DNA of 64,000 nt from Eisenbergiella tayi (lineage in GTDB: Bacteria > Bacillota > Clostridia > Lachnospirales > Lachnospiraceae), in the NCBI RefSeq assembly GCF_001881565.1, contig NZ_MPDJ01000004.1, positions 616,163 to 680,162 of the forward strand. The letters run 5' to 3'. Shown here piece by piece: positions 31,030 to 40,727 of the stretch (positions are counted from its first letter, which is position 1; each line of letters opens with the position of its first letter). The position numbers were made by a program, and so were the translations under genes. A model generated the notes under the pieces. That model was given only the letters and a program-made list of their open reading frames with translations, was not told where the DNA came from and searched no databases.

Positions 31030-34000
31030 CTATTTTTCTTTTGCAGCGGCCTTTTTTACGTTTCTTTTTCTTCTGCCCGCTCTTGCGACCATAAGAAGGA
31101 TAAGAATAACCGCAGCAGCGATTCCTGCCGCATAATACATAACCTTGCTTTCCGTTTTTCCATATACCGCAAAGGAGGACCCCGATGGAATGGATGCCGT
31201 CAGATAGCTTCCGTCTGTTTGTGTTTTAGCCTCTTTCCATTTTCCATCCGTCAAAATCCAAATCTGTGCGCTGTCAGCTCCCTCCGGAATCAGGAAATGA
31301 GCCGTCAGTTCCGTCAAGTTCTGGTTCTCCGGTTCGTTTTCCAGCTTCCAGGAGTAGGCATAAGCACAGGCCTCCTCTTTGGAAGGGGGTGTGCATGCCG
31401 TAAGCTCCAGCTCCGTATTCTCATAAAAATTCCCTTCAAGCAGAAGCAGCGGTTTTCCGTTTTCCGACTCCTCGGCGGATGCAAGGCTCAACGTCCACCT
31501 CTGTTCCACAGCTTTCAATATCATATTTTCAGTCACGTTGCGCAGCGGGAATTCTTTTTCCCATTTCAAATAACCGTCCCGGGTGGGAATCCTTGGTACA
31601 TCCTCTTCCTGAATGACTCCGCCGTAAGGAATTGTCATTGTTCTGCAAATATCACCGTCATTCTCAAAGGTGACCGTAACTGTGGTAAAGCCCTGGGGAA
31701 TTCCTTCTTTCTGCATGATTTCCTCATAGGTGCAGCTTTCAGCCTTTCCGTAATAATTAATATTATCAATGCCGCCCCACTCCCCGGAAACAAAATAGTT
31801 GGATGCAATTTCCGCTTCCTCATTCACATGACCGGAAATACTTCCCACATATTCCCCTCTGCCGGTTTCCAGAGTACACATGGCGCCGCAGCCGCTTATG
31901 TTAAAGCCGTCCCCGCAGATACCGCCCAGATAATCCACTCCGGACACTTTACAGAAAGAATAGCTTCTGCTGATGCTGCTTGTGCTGACGCCTGCAATTC
32001 CTCCCAGCTTTTTCCCGCTTTCAGCGCTGATATTCCCATAATTCTCACAATCGTATATCAGCCCCAGTTCTTCACTGCCGGCTATTCCGCCGCAATTATT
32101 TTTTTTCGCAGTTATTTCCCCATAATTTATGCAATGGATTACCACATCGTTGGTGGTGGAACGCACTGCCACATCCGTCAGCCTGGATAAATCCAAATCC
32201 AGTTCCGGATCGAAATCGTACTCCACATTCATTGTTCCCGCAATTCCGCCCGGATTGATATCCGCTTCCACGGAACCGCTGTTGGTACAGCCATAAATCA
32301 CACCCAGCGTTTTTTCCGTTATATTTCCTGAGGATACATCCAGAAGGGAATCGCCGTTCCCCATGAGGATATTCAAATCCGAACTCACGGAATCCGTAAT
32401 GTGCTGCTGGGTATTCATCAATCCTTTCATGCTGTTTGTCAGGCTTTGAATCCCGCCGTCTATGGAATCCGTCAGACTGTCAATGGTATCTCCGGAAAGC
32501 TTGCTCTGATCCGTCAGTTCATTGGAAATATTTCCTGCCGCATCGGATACGGAATCTCCGGTGTCCGATATGGTATTCTGCATGTTTTTCATGTTGCCGG
32601 ATATGGAAGAAAGCTCATCCTTCATCTTATTCAGATTCTCTTTTATTTCCGGATCCGCTTCGGGCATACTGATCTTATTTTTTTCCTGATCCAGTTTGCC
32701 TTTTATATCCTCCAGGCCGTCCTTAATATCATCCTTGTCAATATCCGGAAGCTTTCCGTTACCGTCGGAAGTACCGCTGTCTGTTCCGCCGCTGCCGCCT
32801 TCCGTACCGCTGTCACTGCTTCCCGTGCCGCTATCACCGCTTCCCGTGCCGCTATCACCGCTTCCCGTGCCGCTATCACCGCTTCCCGTATTTCCCCCGT
32901 TTTCTCCTTCTGCTCCGGTCACAGCAGCGCAGGTAACTGCCCTTCCATCCCCGATGTTTTTCCCGGGAGCTGCGCTTCTGCTCTTTCCTATCGGGAAATC
33001 CGCCACATATACCAGATTGCCTCCGTACCCAGCCTGCCTGATTACGCCTCCGGCCCTGACAGCAATACTGTCAGCTGCTGCATCAACCCTTCCGACACTA
33101 TCCACTCTGGCACTGTCCGGCTCCTTTGAGGGATTCTCATTCCTCTCGCTTACTGATTTCTTATTCTCTCCACCGGAATTCTTATTTTCTCCGCCGTTTT
33201 CCGTATTTCCGCTGCCTTCCGTATTTCCTCCGCTTCCGGTATTTCCGCCGTTTCCAGTATTTTCACCAGTATTTGTGCTTCCGCTCTCCGTTGTACCCGA
33301 GCCGCCTTCTCCCTTATTGCCGCCGGTATTATCTCCTTCATTTCCGCCGCTTCCGCTTCCGGTATTTCCATTTTTATCCTCGTCCGTACCGCCCTGCGTT
33401 CCGCCTCCTTGTGTTCCTCCGCCTTCATTTCCGCCGGTTCCCCCGGAATTATTTCCGGAACCGCCGTCATTTCCGCCATTTTCTGTTTCCCCCGGCGTCG
33501 TTCCTCCGTCATTTTCATTGTCTTTATCCCCAATGCCCGGAATATCCCCCGGTTTGATATTTTCAATCTTATCCTTTACATCATTCACCGTACCATTTAC
33601 GGCATCGATTGCGGAATTCATATCCTTGCGAATACCGTCCACCATCCGCTGCATGGTCTCATTCCCCAGACTTCCGATATTGTCCAGTGCGTCACTGATG
33701 TCATTAAGATAGTTCTTCGTCTGCTGTTTATCATCGGATATACTCTTCTGAAGGGAACTCACTTCCCGGTTCAGGCTGTCAATCGTATCCTCATACTGCT
33801 TCTGAAGGGCCTTGGTATACTGTCCCGCATCGCTGGATGTCTGGCTGAGTGCATCGGACATCTGAATCACAAGGCGGTTCATGTTCCCAAGATCATCCTG
33901 CAGCTTTTCCAGACGATCCGACAGGTATTCCGATTCCATATAGGGCTCTGCCTGGCCTGCAATGCCTCCCGCATCTTTTCTTCCCAGAATGTCCCCTTCG

Positions 34001-34983
34001 TTTTTGCAGTCCATAATGGTTCCGCTCTGTCTCCCGGCAATGCCTCCCACATTGTAGCCCACATGAGGATAACCTATCTTACCTTTATTGGTACAGCCCG
34101 TAATGGTGCCGGAAGAAACGCCCGCAATACCGCCGCTGTCATTTCTTGTTACCACATTCTGGGTCAGATTCAGTTCACCCAAATCCACTCCGTCCAGATT
34201 GAGTGTTGTCTTCAAATCCTCTCCGTTTATCGTGCTCTCGTTATTGCAGTCCTTGATAATGCCTTTATTTTCTCCGCAGATTCCTCCGGTTCCGTTAGTC
34301 CCCGTTACCGTTCCTGCCGAGCTGCAGTCCACGATTTTGCCATCAGCCTTGTTATAGCCGACAATCCCTCCCACGGATTTCGAAGCGGAGACATCACCTG
34401 TAAAACGGCATCCCGACAGCGTGCCGAAATTCACCCCGGCCAGGCCGCCGATATTTTCTCCGCTCCCTTCCATTCTGATATATCCTTCAACCGTCAAATC
34501 TTCTATTCTGGCATTCCTGCCAAGATAACGGAAGAATCCGAAATCAGAACCCTTACGGGAGAGAACAAAGCCGGATATTTTATGTCCGCCGCCTTCCAGG
34601 GTTCCGTTAAAATAAGGGATTCCCTGAAAATCGACTCCCTTCAAATCAATATCAGCCGTCAGAGTAAATACTTTTCCATAGCTGTACCAGTCGTCCCGGC
34701 AATCCTGTGCCAGTTTTACCAGATCCTCCTGTGAAGCAATTTCCACCGCTGCAGCCGTATCTTCACTGACAGTATCTCTGCCGGCAGCTTCCCCTCCGTC
34801 GCTTTCTTCCTCCTGTATACTATTCCCTGTCCCGATATTCACGGCCAGACAGGTTTCTGCATTTGAAAGCAAAAGGGAAACGGACAGCAGAACCACTGCC
34901 GATACCCTCCCCAAAACCCGGATGGCCTTTGAGGAATGCCTGTTTCTTATTCTTTTATTCCCTGTATATACTTTTCCTCTCAT
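31030..34983 (-). CDS. Giant GLUG-repeat cell-surface protein with C-terminal membrane anchor
   Basis: A 1317-residue exported protein. A long basic N-region and signal/anchor helix at ~22-48 leads to an N-terminal block of GLUG repeats (100-345; units such as IGGLAGVNFGTLSGCRFTGD and GGIVGYNKADGKIVDCSSAG). A coiled-coil region of about 345-480 (LEKLQDDLGNMNRLVIQMSD) follows. Gly/Asn/Ser/Thr/Glu-rich low complexity spans about 480-620 and 690-760, and a second coiled-coil 780-890. More GLUG repeats lie at 900-1090. A VTVTFENDGDICRTMTIPYG module resembling Listeria-Bacteroides/InlB B-repeats comes at ~1120. The C-terminal helix VMYYAAGIAAAVILILLMVA has a basic tail. No LPxTG motif. Its ATG overlaps the stop of the MMPL transporter gene (ATGA). 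GLUG repeats occur in adhesins and some peptidases; here adhesion or envelope remodelling with the transporter is likely but unproven. Confidence 0.88.
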   Translation of the reverse strand: MRGKVYTGNKRIRNRHSSKAIRVLGRVSAVVLLSVSLLLSNAETCLAVNIGTGNSIQEEESDGGEAAGRDTVSEDTAAAVEIASQEDLVKLAQDCRDDWYSYGKVFTLTADIDLKGVDFQGIPYFNGTLEGGGHKISGFVLSRKGSDFGFFRYLGRNARIEDLTVEGYIRMEGSGENIGGLAGVNFGTLSGCRFTGDVSASKSVGGIVGYNKADGKIVDCSSAGTVTGTNGTGGICGENKGIIKDCNNESTINGEDLKTTLNLDGVDLGELNLTQNVVTRNDSGGIAGVSSGTITGCTNKGKIGYPHVGYNVGGIAGRQSGTIMDCKNEGDILGRKDAGGIAGQAEPYMESEYLSDRLEKLQDDLGNMNRLVIQMSDALSQTSSDAGQYTKALQKQYEDTIDSLNREVSSLQKSISDDKQQTKNYLNDISDALDNIGSLGNETMQRMVDGIRKDMNSAIDAVNGTVNDVKDKIENIKPGDIPGIGDKDNENDGGTTPGETENGGNDGGSGNNSGGTGGNEGGGTQGGGTQGGTDEDKNGNTGSGSGGNEGDNTGGNKGEGGSGTTESGSTNTGENTGNGGNTGSGGNTEGSGNTENGGENKNSGGENKKSVSERNENPSKEPDSARVDSVGRVDAAADSIAVRAGGVIRQAGYGGNLVYVADFPIGKSRSAAPGKNIGDGRAVTCAAVTGAEGENGGNTGSGDSGTGSGDSGTGSGDSGTGSSDSGTEGGSGGTDSGTSDGNGKLPDIDKDDIKDGLEDIKGKLDQEKNKISMPEADPEIKENLNKMKDELSSISGNMKNMQNTISDTGDSVSDAAGNISNELTDQSKLSGDTIDSLTDSIDGGIQSLTNSMKGLMNTQQHITDSVSSDLNILMGNGDSLLDVSSGNITEKTLGVIYGCTNSGSVEADINPGGIAGTMNVEYDFDPELDLDLSRLTDVAVRSTTNDVVIHCINYGEITAKKNNCGGIAGSEELGLIYDCENYGNISAESGKKLGGIAGVSTSSISRSYSFCKVSGVDYLGGICGDGFNISGCGAMCTLETGRGEYVGSISGHVNEEAEIASNYFVSGEWGGIDNINYYGKAESCTYEEIMQKEGIPQGFTTVTVTFENDGDICRTMTIPYGGVIQEEDVPRIPTRDGYLKWEKEFPLRNVTENMILKAVEQRWTLSLASAEESENGKPLLLLEGNFYENTELELTACTPPSKEEACAYAYSWKLENEPENQNLTELTAHFLIPEGADSAQIWILTDGKWKEAKTQTDGSYLTASIPSGSSFAVYGKTESKVMYYAAGIAAAVILILLMVARAGRRKRNVKKAAAKEK
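32819..32889. repeat. 21-bp tandem repeat within the surface-protein gene
   Basis: The unit CTTCCCGTGCCGCTATCACC plus G occurs three times exactly (32819-32881) with a partial fourth copy. It encodes GSGDSGT on the minus strand. Being in frame, copy changes would lengthen or shorten the low-complexity stalk without breaking the gene. Confidence 0.85.
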
Positions 34984-37448
34984 TTCTCTTCTCCTCCATC
35001 CTCCAGCATTTCAATCTCCGTCTGCTTCCCGGGAATCCGGGTCTCCAGAGAAGCATTCATCCGGCCTTGGAAGCTGCCCTTGATTTCCGCGTCAATTTCA
35101 CCCTGGATAAAACCTTTCACATGGCCGTTTACCGTCATCCGGCCCCCGATTTCCCTGGTATTGTATTTGGACAGATTGATGGTAAGAGCTGTTTTTTCTA
35201 TAATAAAGTCGCCGAACAGCAGAATCTGGGGAAGCACAAACAGAACAAGGATAATGGATATTAAAGTTCCTCGTCCTAAAGCGATTCCGATGGATGCCAC
35301 GGTTGCATCCGAAGCGATTTTGCCTATCAGGAACCCGGCGCAGGTCAGTATGGAACCGGAGGTAAATATCGTGGGGAAAGACTGGTTCAGCGTCTCCACG
35401 ATAGCGTCCCTGATTGGCATAACCTGCTTCAGCTGCAGATACCTGTTGGAAATAACAATAGCGTAATCGATGGTAGCCCCCATCTGTATGGCGGAAACGA
35501 TCAGGTACGCGATAAAAAATACCGGACTGCCCGAAAGGGCAGGTACGGAAAAATTAATCCAGATACTGCCCTGGATCGTCAGCACCAGCAGCACCGGCAG
35601 TCCCGCCGACTGGAAGGTAAAGAACAGGATCAGCATGACAAACAATGCCGTAAGTATACTGATTATCAGGTTATCCGAACCGAAGGAGGACATCAGATCG
35701 TGGTCACTGGTAGAATTGCCCACCAGAATGATTTCCTTTCCCGGATAATACTTCTGGCAGACAGCCCTCACTTCATCCAGGGCCGCATAGGTTTCCTCCC
35801 CTTCCACCGGCAGGCGCAGAGACAGCACAAAACGGGAATAATCCGTACCCTGAAGCTGCTGCTTTGCATCATGAAGCGTGTCATACAGTTCATTCAAATT
35901 TTTATCCATTTCCGAATCCAGGGTCACGTAGCCCTGCTGATACTGAGCATACAGGAAAAGGAACATATCAATAATAGGCACCTCATATTCATCAATCCCT
36001 GTAAATACAGGACCGTACTGCTCCTGATTGTAAGCATATGCAACATAAAGAAGCCTTACGATTTCAATATCCAGATCCGTCAGCTCAGAAAAATTTCTGG
36101 GTGAAATCTTATCCGTAAGCATATAATCATCATTTATGGAAACATTAGCCAGCCCCAGGACACTGTCCACATAATCCAGCTTTTCAATTTCCTTCAGCGC
36201 CCCTTCTTCACTTTCATAACTGCCGCCAGGAACCATGACCACAAGCTGGTTGGAAACGCCGAAAGCCTCTTCGATCTTTTCCTGGGCAATTTTCGATTCA
36301 CTTTTCTTTGCACTTTCCACGGAGCTGGTATCATAAATATACTGGCAGTTATTTGATTTCAAAAAAGCGAAAACCAGTACCAGCACAAAAAGAGGCGGAA
36401 TGATATATTTTGTTTTATTTGCCAGCTTCCCGGCAAAAGTAATGTTGGGAACATAACATCTGTGATGGGAACGGTCAATCCCCTTTGCAAAAAGGAGCAG
36501 AATCCCGGGCATCAGCATGAACACGGAAATCAGGCTGAAAATAATAGCCTTAACAAGTACGATTCCCATGTCATAGCCCAGCCGGAACTGCATGAACATC
36601 ATGGCCACCATACCTGAAATAGTCGTCAGGGAGGAAGCGCTGATTTCAGGAATAGCCTTGGACAAAGCCACCTTCACCGCATTTTCCGCATCCATGGTCT
36701 CGTGCTCCTCCATAAAGCGGTCACACAGGATAATGGCATAGTCAATCGCCAGCGCCAGCTGCAGCACAACAGCAATGGAGTCTGTAACGCTGGATATGGT
36801 CCCCAGCCAGTAGTTGGTACCCTTGTTCAGGATTGCCGCCACGCCAAAGGTTATAAGCAGGACGGGAATTTCCATATATGCCTTTGTGGAAAGAAGCAGA
36901 ACCGTAACAATGATTATAACAGCCAGAACCAGTATCAGGTTCATGTCTTTTTCCAAAGCCTTACTTGAGGCCTCTTCGGAACCAACCTCAGTGGACACAT
37001 AGGTATCATAACCGGAAAGCATATCCCGGATTTCCTCCATGGCATCCTTACTGATTTGTTCCTCCTCTTCCGCAGAAAAAGTAATATCGTAAAGCGCATT
37101 AGTCCCTGCATAATGATCTTCTGTATCATCAAAGGCAACCTCTTTTACCCCATTTACCTCTTCCAGCTTTTCCACCAGTTCTTCTGCCCTGGTGTATGTA
37201 ATATTGGAAACCATAACCCGCGCGCTTCCATAAGTAAGGAACTGTTCTTCCATCAGGGAAAGTCCCCGGTTGGTTTCACTGTCAGCGGGCAGGTACTTGG
37301 TTATATCCTGATTCACCGATACTTTGTTCATAGACGCCACGCTGTAAATTACAGCAATAAAAAAGAGAACATAAATTGCCTTCCGTTTGTTTACGATAAA
37401 AGTCGCAACCGTAAGCCAAAAATTCCCTTTTTCTTTCTTTTCTTCCAT
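34980..37448 (-). CDS. MMPL/RND-superfamily transporter
   Basis: An 822-residue membrane protein in two halves. The first helix is KAIYVLFFIAVIYSVASM, and a ~130-residue extracytoplasmic loop follows. Helices 2-6 (~170-330) include the sterol-sensing-like TDSIAVVLQLALAIDYAIIL with the RND/MMPL aspartate, followed by CDRFMEEH. The second loop (~370-590) and helices 8-12 repeat the pattern, with IVSAIQMGATIDYAIVISNR. The family exports lipids or drugs with proton antiport. After the last helix comes an unusual C-terminal stretch, GGRMTVNGHVKGFIQGEIDA and EIKGSFQGRMNASLETRIPG, with a regular alternating pattern. Start ATG at 37448 follows AGAGG at 8 bases. It is in one operon with the GLUG surface protein. 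Confidence 0.9.
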   Translation of the reverse strand: MEEKKEKGNFWLTVATFIVNKRKAIYVLFFIAVIYSVASMNKVSVNQDITKYLPADSETNRGLSLMEEQFLTYGSARVMVSNITYTRAEELVEKLEEVNGVKEVAFDDTEDHYAGTNALYDITFSAEEEEQISKDAMEEIRDMLSGYDTYVSTEVGSEEASSKALEKDMNLILVLAVIIIVTVLLLSTKAYMEIPVLLITFGVAAILNKGTNYWLGTISSVTDSIAVVLQLALAIDYAIILCDRFMEEHETMDAENAVKVALSKAIPEISASSLTTISGMVAMMFMQFRLGYDMGIVLVKAIIFSLISVFMLMPGILLLFAKGIDRSHHRCYVPNITFAGKLANKTKYIIPPLFVLVLVFAFLKSNNCQYIYDTSSVESAKKSESKIAQEKIEEAFGVSNQLVVMVPGGSYESEEGALKEIEKLDYVDSVLGLANVSINDDYMLTDKISPRNFSELTDLDIEIVRLLYVAYAYNQEQYGPVFTGIDEYEVPIIDMFLFLYAQYQQGYVTLDSEMDKNLNELYDTLHDAKQQLQGTDYSRFVLSLRLPVEGEETYAALDEVRAVCQKYYPGKEIILVGNSTSDHDLMSSFGSDNLIISILTALFVMLILFFTFQSAGLPVLLVLTIQGSIWINFSVPALSGSPVFFIAYLIVSAIQMGATIDYAIVISNRYLQLKQVMPIRDAIVETLNQSFPTIFTSGSILTCAGFLIGKIASDATVASIGIALGRGTLISIILVLFVLPQILLFGDFIIEKTALTINLSKYNTREIGGRMTVNGHVKGFIQGEIDAEIKGSFQGRMNASLETRIPGKQTEIEMLEDGGEEK

Positions 37449-37493
37449 TTGATACACCTCTTACTTTTCCATTTCTTCGAATCGTCAGAGGAA

Positions 37494-37522
37494 ATTATAG
37501 CCCTGCCGCCAGGGGAAGGCAA
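37494..37522 (-). promoter_or_regulatory. Promoter of the MMPL/GLUG operon
   Basis: TTGCCT (37517-37522), a 17-base spacer and TATAAT (37494-37499). A near-palindrome GTTTCCTTTTT ... AAAAGGGAAAC lies upstream and could bind a regulator. Confidence 0.75.
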
Positions 37523-37615
37523 GAGGATTTCCTGTTTCCCTTTTACCCATTTTGTTTCATTTGTCCAAAAAGGAAACGGTAATTCAAAATATGTTACACC
37601 CTTAAAAGAAAATCA

Positions 37616-37650
37616 TAAAAAAAGCGCCTTCCTGTAAAGGAAAACGCCCT
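37616..37650 (-). terminator. Terminator of the arabinofuranosidase gene
   Basis: On the minus strand GGGCGTTTTCC, a TTTACA loop, GGAAGGCGC and TTTTTTT, 20 bases past the stop. Confidence 0.8.
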
Positions 37651-37667
37651 TTTGTTATCACATTCGT

Positions 37668-39167
37668 TTATTTCTTAAGTCTTACCACATTCCAGCTGTG
37701 CTTTCCGAACAGAGTCGTAAAGTGTCCTCCGTCCATTTTGGATGCTTCACTGTGTCCGGGTACAACACAATCCGGAGCCGCCTCTGTATTCACGGCCTTC
37801 ATATCCTCATTGGTCAGCACGATATGCTCCGCTACCTTATAATCCGCAAACTGCCTGAAATCACAGCTCACTTCCAGATCCTCCTCCAGATCCTTGTTTA
37901 CCGCAAAAATAGTGAGTTCTTCCTCTTCTTCATTCCAGATACATACACTATCCAGACAGGAAACCTCTCCATAAGTCCTGCTTTCATAAACAGGAGCCTG
38001 TACCTGCGTATTCAGAACAGTTCCCCTTCCGAATACGGACGCGTGCATATAAGGATAAAAAATGGTCTGTCTCCATGCCCCGGTATCGGAAGTCATGATA
38101 GGGGCGATAACATTTACCAGCTGAGCCAGGCAGGCTACCTTTACCCTGTCCGCATGACGCAGCATGGTGATGAGCATACTGCCCACCAGCAGTGCATCTT
38201 CAAAGTTATATACATCCTCCAGCTGATGAGGAGCCTGTACCCATTTTTCCAGCTGAGCGTCCGCATCATTGCTGTGATACCAAACGTTCCATTCATCAAA
38301 GGACAAGTTAATCTGTTTCTTGCTTCTCTTCTTTGCCTTCACACAGTCACAGATGGAAAGGACGGAGCTGATAAATTCATCCATGCCCTTGGAATTTGCC
38401 AGAAATTCCGTTGTATTATTGTCCCTGTTTCCATAATACTGATGCAGGGAAAGATAATCTACCTGGTCATAGCACTCGCTGAGCACTTCCTCTTCCCAAT
38501 AACCGAAGGTATCCATGGTCAGAGAGGAGCTTCCGCAGGCTACCGTTTCAATGGTAGGATCCATAAATTTCATCAGACGGCTTGTTTCCGCCGCAATACG
38601 TCCGTATTCCTTTGCCGTTTTGTGTCCCATCTGCCAGGGGCCGTCCATTTCATTGCCCAGACACCAGAGCTTGATATCATGAGGCGCTTCATAGCCGTGT
38701 TTCTTTCTTAAATCACTATAGTATGTACCGCCCTTAAAATTACAGTATTCCAATACATCCTTAGCTTCTTCCGGTCCTCTGGTCCCCAGATTCACAGCCA
38801 TCATGATATCCGTGCCCGCTTTTTTAGCCCAATCGGCGAATTCATTCAGCCCGAACTGGTTGCTTTCGATAACAGACCATGCCAGATCCACCTTTGAAGG
38901 ACGTTTGTCCTTGGGGCCGACACCATCTTCCCAATGATAGCCGGATACAAAATTGCCGCCGGGATAACGCACGATAGGAACCTTCAGTTCCCTTACCAGA
39001 TCAATGACATCCTTTCTCATCCCCTGTTCATCGGCAAAAGGACTGTTTTCCTGGTAAATGCCTTCATAAACAGCCCTCCCGAGATGCTCAATAAAGGAAC
39101 CGAAGATTCTTTTGTCCACCTCTCCGGTAAGATAATATTTGTCTACAATCAATTCTGCTTTTTTCAT
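37668..39167 (-). CDS. abfA: Alpha-L-arabinofuranosidase, GH51 family
   Basis: A 499-residue intracellular glycoside hydrolase that releases arabinose from arabino-oligosaccharides with retention. The acid/base Glu is in KLWCLGNEMDGPWQ (~residue 173), and the nucleophile Glu in INLSFDEWNVWY (~293). Other GH51 marks are GSFIEHLGRAVYEGIY, VRYPGGNFVSGYHW, and DYLSLHQYYGNRD. It starts at the ATG at 39167 with GGAG at 6 bases; earlier ATGs lack support. No signal peptide. The AraC regulator next to it, transcribed away, is the likely controller. Confidence 0.95.
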   Translation of the reverse strand: MKKAELIVDKYYLTGEVDKRIFGSFIEHLGRAVYEGIYQENSPFADEQGMRKDVIDLVRELKVPIVRYPGGNFVSGYHWEDGVGPKDKRPSKVDLAWSVIESNQFGLNEFADWAKKAGTDIMMAVNLGTRGPEEAKDVLEYCNFKGGTYYSDLRKKHGYEAPHDIKLWCLGNEMDGPWQMGHKTAKEYGRIAAETSRLMKFMDPTIETVACGSSSLTMDTFGYWEEEVLSECYDQVDYLSLHQYYGNRDNNTTEFLANSKGMDEFISSVLSICDCVKAKKRSKKQINLSFDEWNVWYHSNDADAQLEKWVQAPHQLEDVYNFEDALLVGSMLITMLRHADRVKVACLAQLVNVIAPIMTSDTGAWRQTIFYPYMHASVFGRGTVLNTQVQAPVYESRTYGEVSCLDSVCIWNEEEEELTIFAVNKDLEEDLEVSCDFRQFADYKVAEHIVLTNEDMKAVNTEAAPDCVVPGHSEASKMDGGHFTTLFGKHSWNVVRLKK

Positions 39168-39353
39168 ACCATTCTCCATTCCGCCGTGTCCCGGCAAGCT
39201 TACCTATATCTGTATTTTCATCATAATCTTTGAAATAAAAAACCGCCAGTTCTTTTTCTCCGATATATTTGACTTTTCTTCCGGTTCTATGCTATCCTCA
39301 TGAAAAGAACTTCCGCCGTTTTTATACCGCAGACATTCCTCAGGAGGATACCC

Positions 39354-40163
39354 ATGATCACTCTTCATTTTTGCGAATACAACCGTTTTAACCAGGACTA
39401 TGATACGATTTTCCGCCCCGGCGGAAGCGGGGATTATCTGTTCCTTCTGCTGAAAACCCCCATGAAAATCTATCTGCAGGAGGAGCTCATCATCACCAAG
39501 GAAAATGCCTGCCTTCTGTTCACTCCGCAGACCCCTCAGCATTACCAGGCCGTAAAGCGTTTCTGCAACAGCTATCTTCACTTTTCTTCCGATTTGAGTC
39601 CTGCCAGACAATATGGCTTTCCGGAAAATGAAATCTTCTATCCCTCCAACCCTGCCGAGATTGATTCCTTTATCAGAAGCGTACAGATGGAGTATTTCTC
39701 TCTTGCAGAATACCGGGATGAGTATATTCATTGCCTGATATCCCAGATGTTTATTTCCATCTCCCGGGATCTTCTCCACCGTGCCGACCGGAAGGAGGAT
39801 GGTGAAAACCTCTATCTTCTTTTCCAGAATCTGCGCCTGAAAATGCTGTCAAACTGCCAGGAAGAATGGACCATCGAGCGTCTCTGCCAGGAAGTGAATC
39901 TGGAAAAGAGCCAGTTTTATGTTTATTACCACCATTTCTTTTCCACCACCCCGAAGACTGACCTCCTCCATGTACGCATGGAAAAGGCCAAAAGTCTCCT
40001 GAGCAACGAGGCCCTCCAGGTACAGGAAGCGGCCCGTCTCTGCGGCTTTACCAACCTGCAGCACTTCACCAGGTATTTCCGGAAATACTGCGGCTGTTCC
40101 CCCAGGGAATACGGCCTTTCCTGCAAACAGAAAGAGGAGCCTGTACCTGGCTCCTCCCAATAA
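39354..40163 (+). CDS. AraC-family transcriptional regulator
   Basis: A 269-residue regulator. The N-terminal ~150 residues form a cupin-like effector domain (RPGGSGDYLFLLLKTPMKIY, CLLFTPQTPQHYQAV). The C-terminal ~100 residues hold two helix-turn-helix motifs: EEWTIERLCQEVNLEKSQFY and VQEAARLCGFTNLQHFTRYF with YFRKYCGCSPREYG at the end. I chose the ATG at 39354 because it follows AGGAGG by 6 bases. It is divergent from the arabinofuranosidase gene, whose start is 186 bases away, so arabinose-responsive control of that gene is a reasonable inference. Confidence 0.88.
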   Translation: MITLHFCEYNRFNQDYDTIFRPGGSGDYLFLLLKTPMKIYLQEELIITKENACLLFTPQTPQHYQAVKRFCNSYLHFSSDLSPARQYGFPENEIFYPSNPAEIDSFIRSVQMEYFSLAEYRDEYIHCLISQMFISISRDLLHRADRKEDGENLYLLFQNLRLKMLSNCQEEWTIERLCQEVNLEKSQFYVYYHHFFSTTPKTDLLHVRMEKAKSLLSNEALQVQEAARLCGFTNLQHFTRYFRKYCGCSPREYGLSCKQKEEPVPGSSQ

Positions 40164-40173
40164 TTACCCCAAT

Positions 40174-40596
40174 TTAATCGCCCATATATGCGACAAGCCT
40201 GTTATAAATCTCCGGATAGTCCCGTTTTAAATGTACAGGCATCATTTTCCGATCCAGAAAGCAGTGGCTGGTTTCCCCTGCCGCATGCAGCTTTCCGTCC
40301 TCCTGTCCGTATATTTCATATTTCAGCCCCATCTTAATACCGTTAAATCCATTGGGGATTACCTTAATCCTGAAATTTTCCGCATATCTGAAAGAAATCC
40401 TGTACTCACAGGAGGCTCCCAGGACCGGGATCAGGATTCCTGCTTTTTCTATCTTATCATAGGGCAGCCCTATCTGCTCCAGCACGTCCGTCCTGGCTTC
40501 TTCCATCCAGCGGATATAATTGGAGTGATGGACAATTCCCATCCTGTCGGTTTCATAATATTGAATTTTTCTTCCGTATTCCTTAACTTCTGTCAT
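40174..40596 (-). CDS. Acyl-CoA thioesterase, 4HBT/YbgC hotdog family
   Basis: A 140-residue hotdog-fold thioesterase. The catalytic motif is MGIVHHSNYIRWMEEARTDV, with the family Asp or Glu at the usual position. RISFRYAENFRIKVIPNGFN forms the central strand, and GETSHCFLD the end of the fold. It would hydrolyse short acyl- or aryl-CoA thioesters; the substrate is unknown. The start at 40596 follows GAGGTGAAGC. It converges with the AraC gene and is separated from the decarboxylase operon downstream of it by a short gap with a terminator. Confidence 0.85.
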   Translation of the reverse strand: MTEVKEYGRKIQYYETDRMGIVHHSNYIRWMEEARTDVLEQIGLPYDKIEKAGILIPVLGASCEYRISFRYAENFRIKVIPNGFNGIKMGLKYEIYGQEDGKLHAAGETSHCFLDRKMMPVHLKRDYPEIYNRLVAYMGD

Positions 40597-40664
40597 GCTT
40601 CACCTCGTACTATCCCTTTCCTGCTCACACAAAATTCATACTCTCCTCAGGCCTGCGCACACAG

Positions 40665-40699
40665 TTTAAACAGGCGGGCACCCTGAGATGTCCGCCTGT
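40665..40699 (-). terminator. Hairpin after the decarboxylase operon
   Basis: ACAGGCGG pairs with CCGCCTGT on the minus strand, followed by TTTAAA. The U-run is weak, but the position, 30 bases past the stop of the last gene, is right. Confidence 0.6.
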
Positions 40700-40727
40700 C
40701 AATGTAAAATCTAACTTAAGGCATTAC

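Noticed and set aside
31024..34734. Several long plus-strand frames (up to ~440 codons) opposite the surface-protein gene
   Set aside because: They arise from the GC- and repeat-rich complement of the GLUG gene; they lack ribosome sites and protein-like composition.
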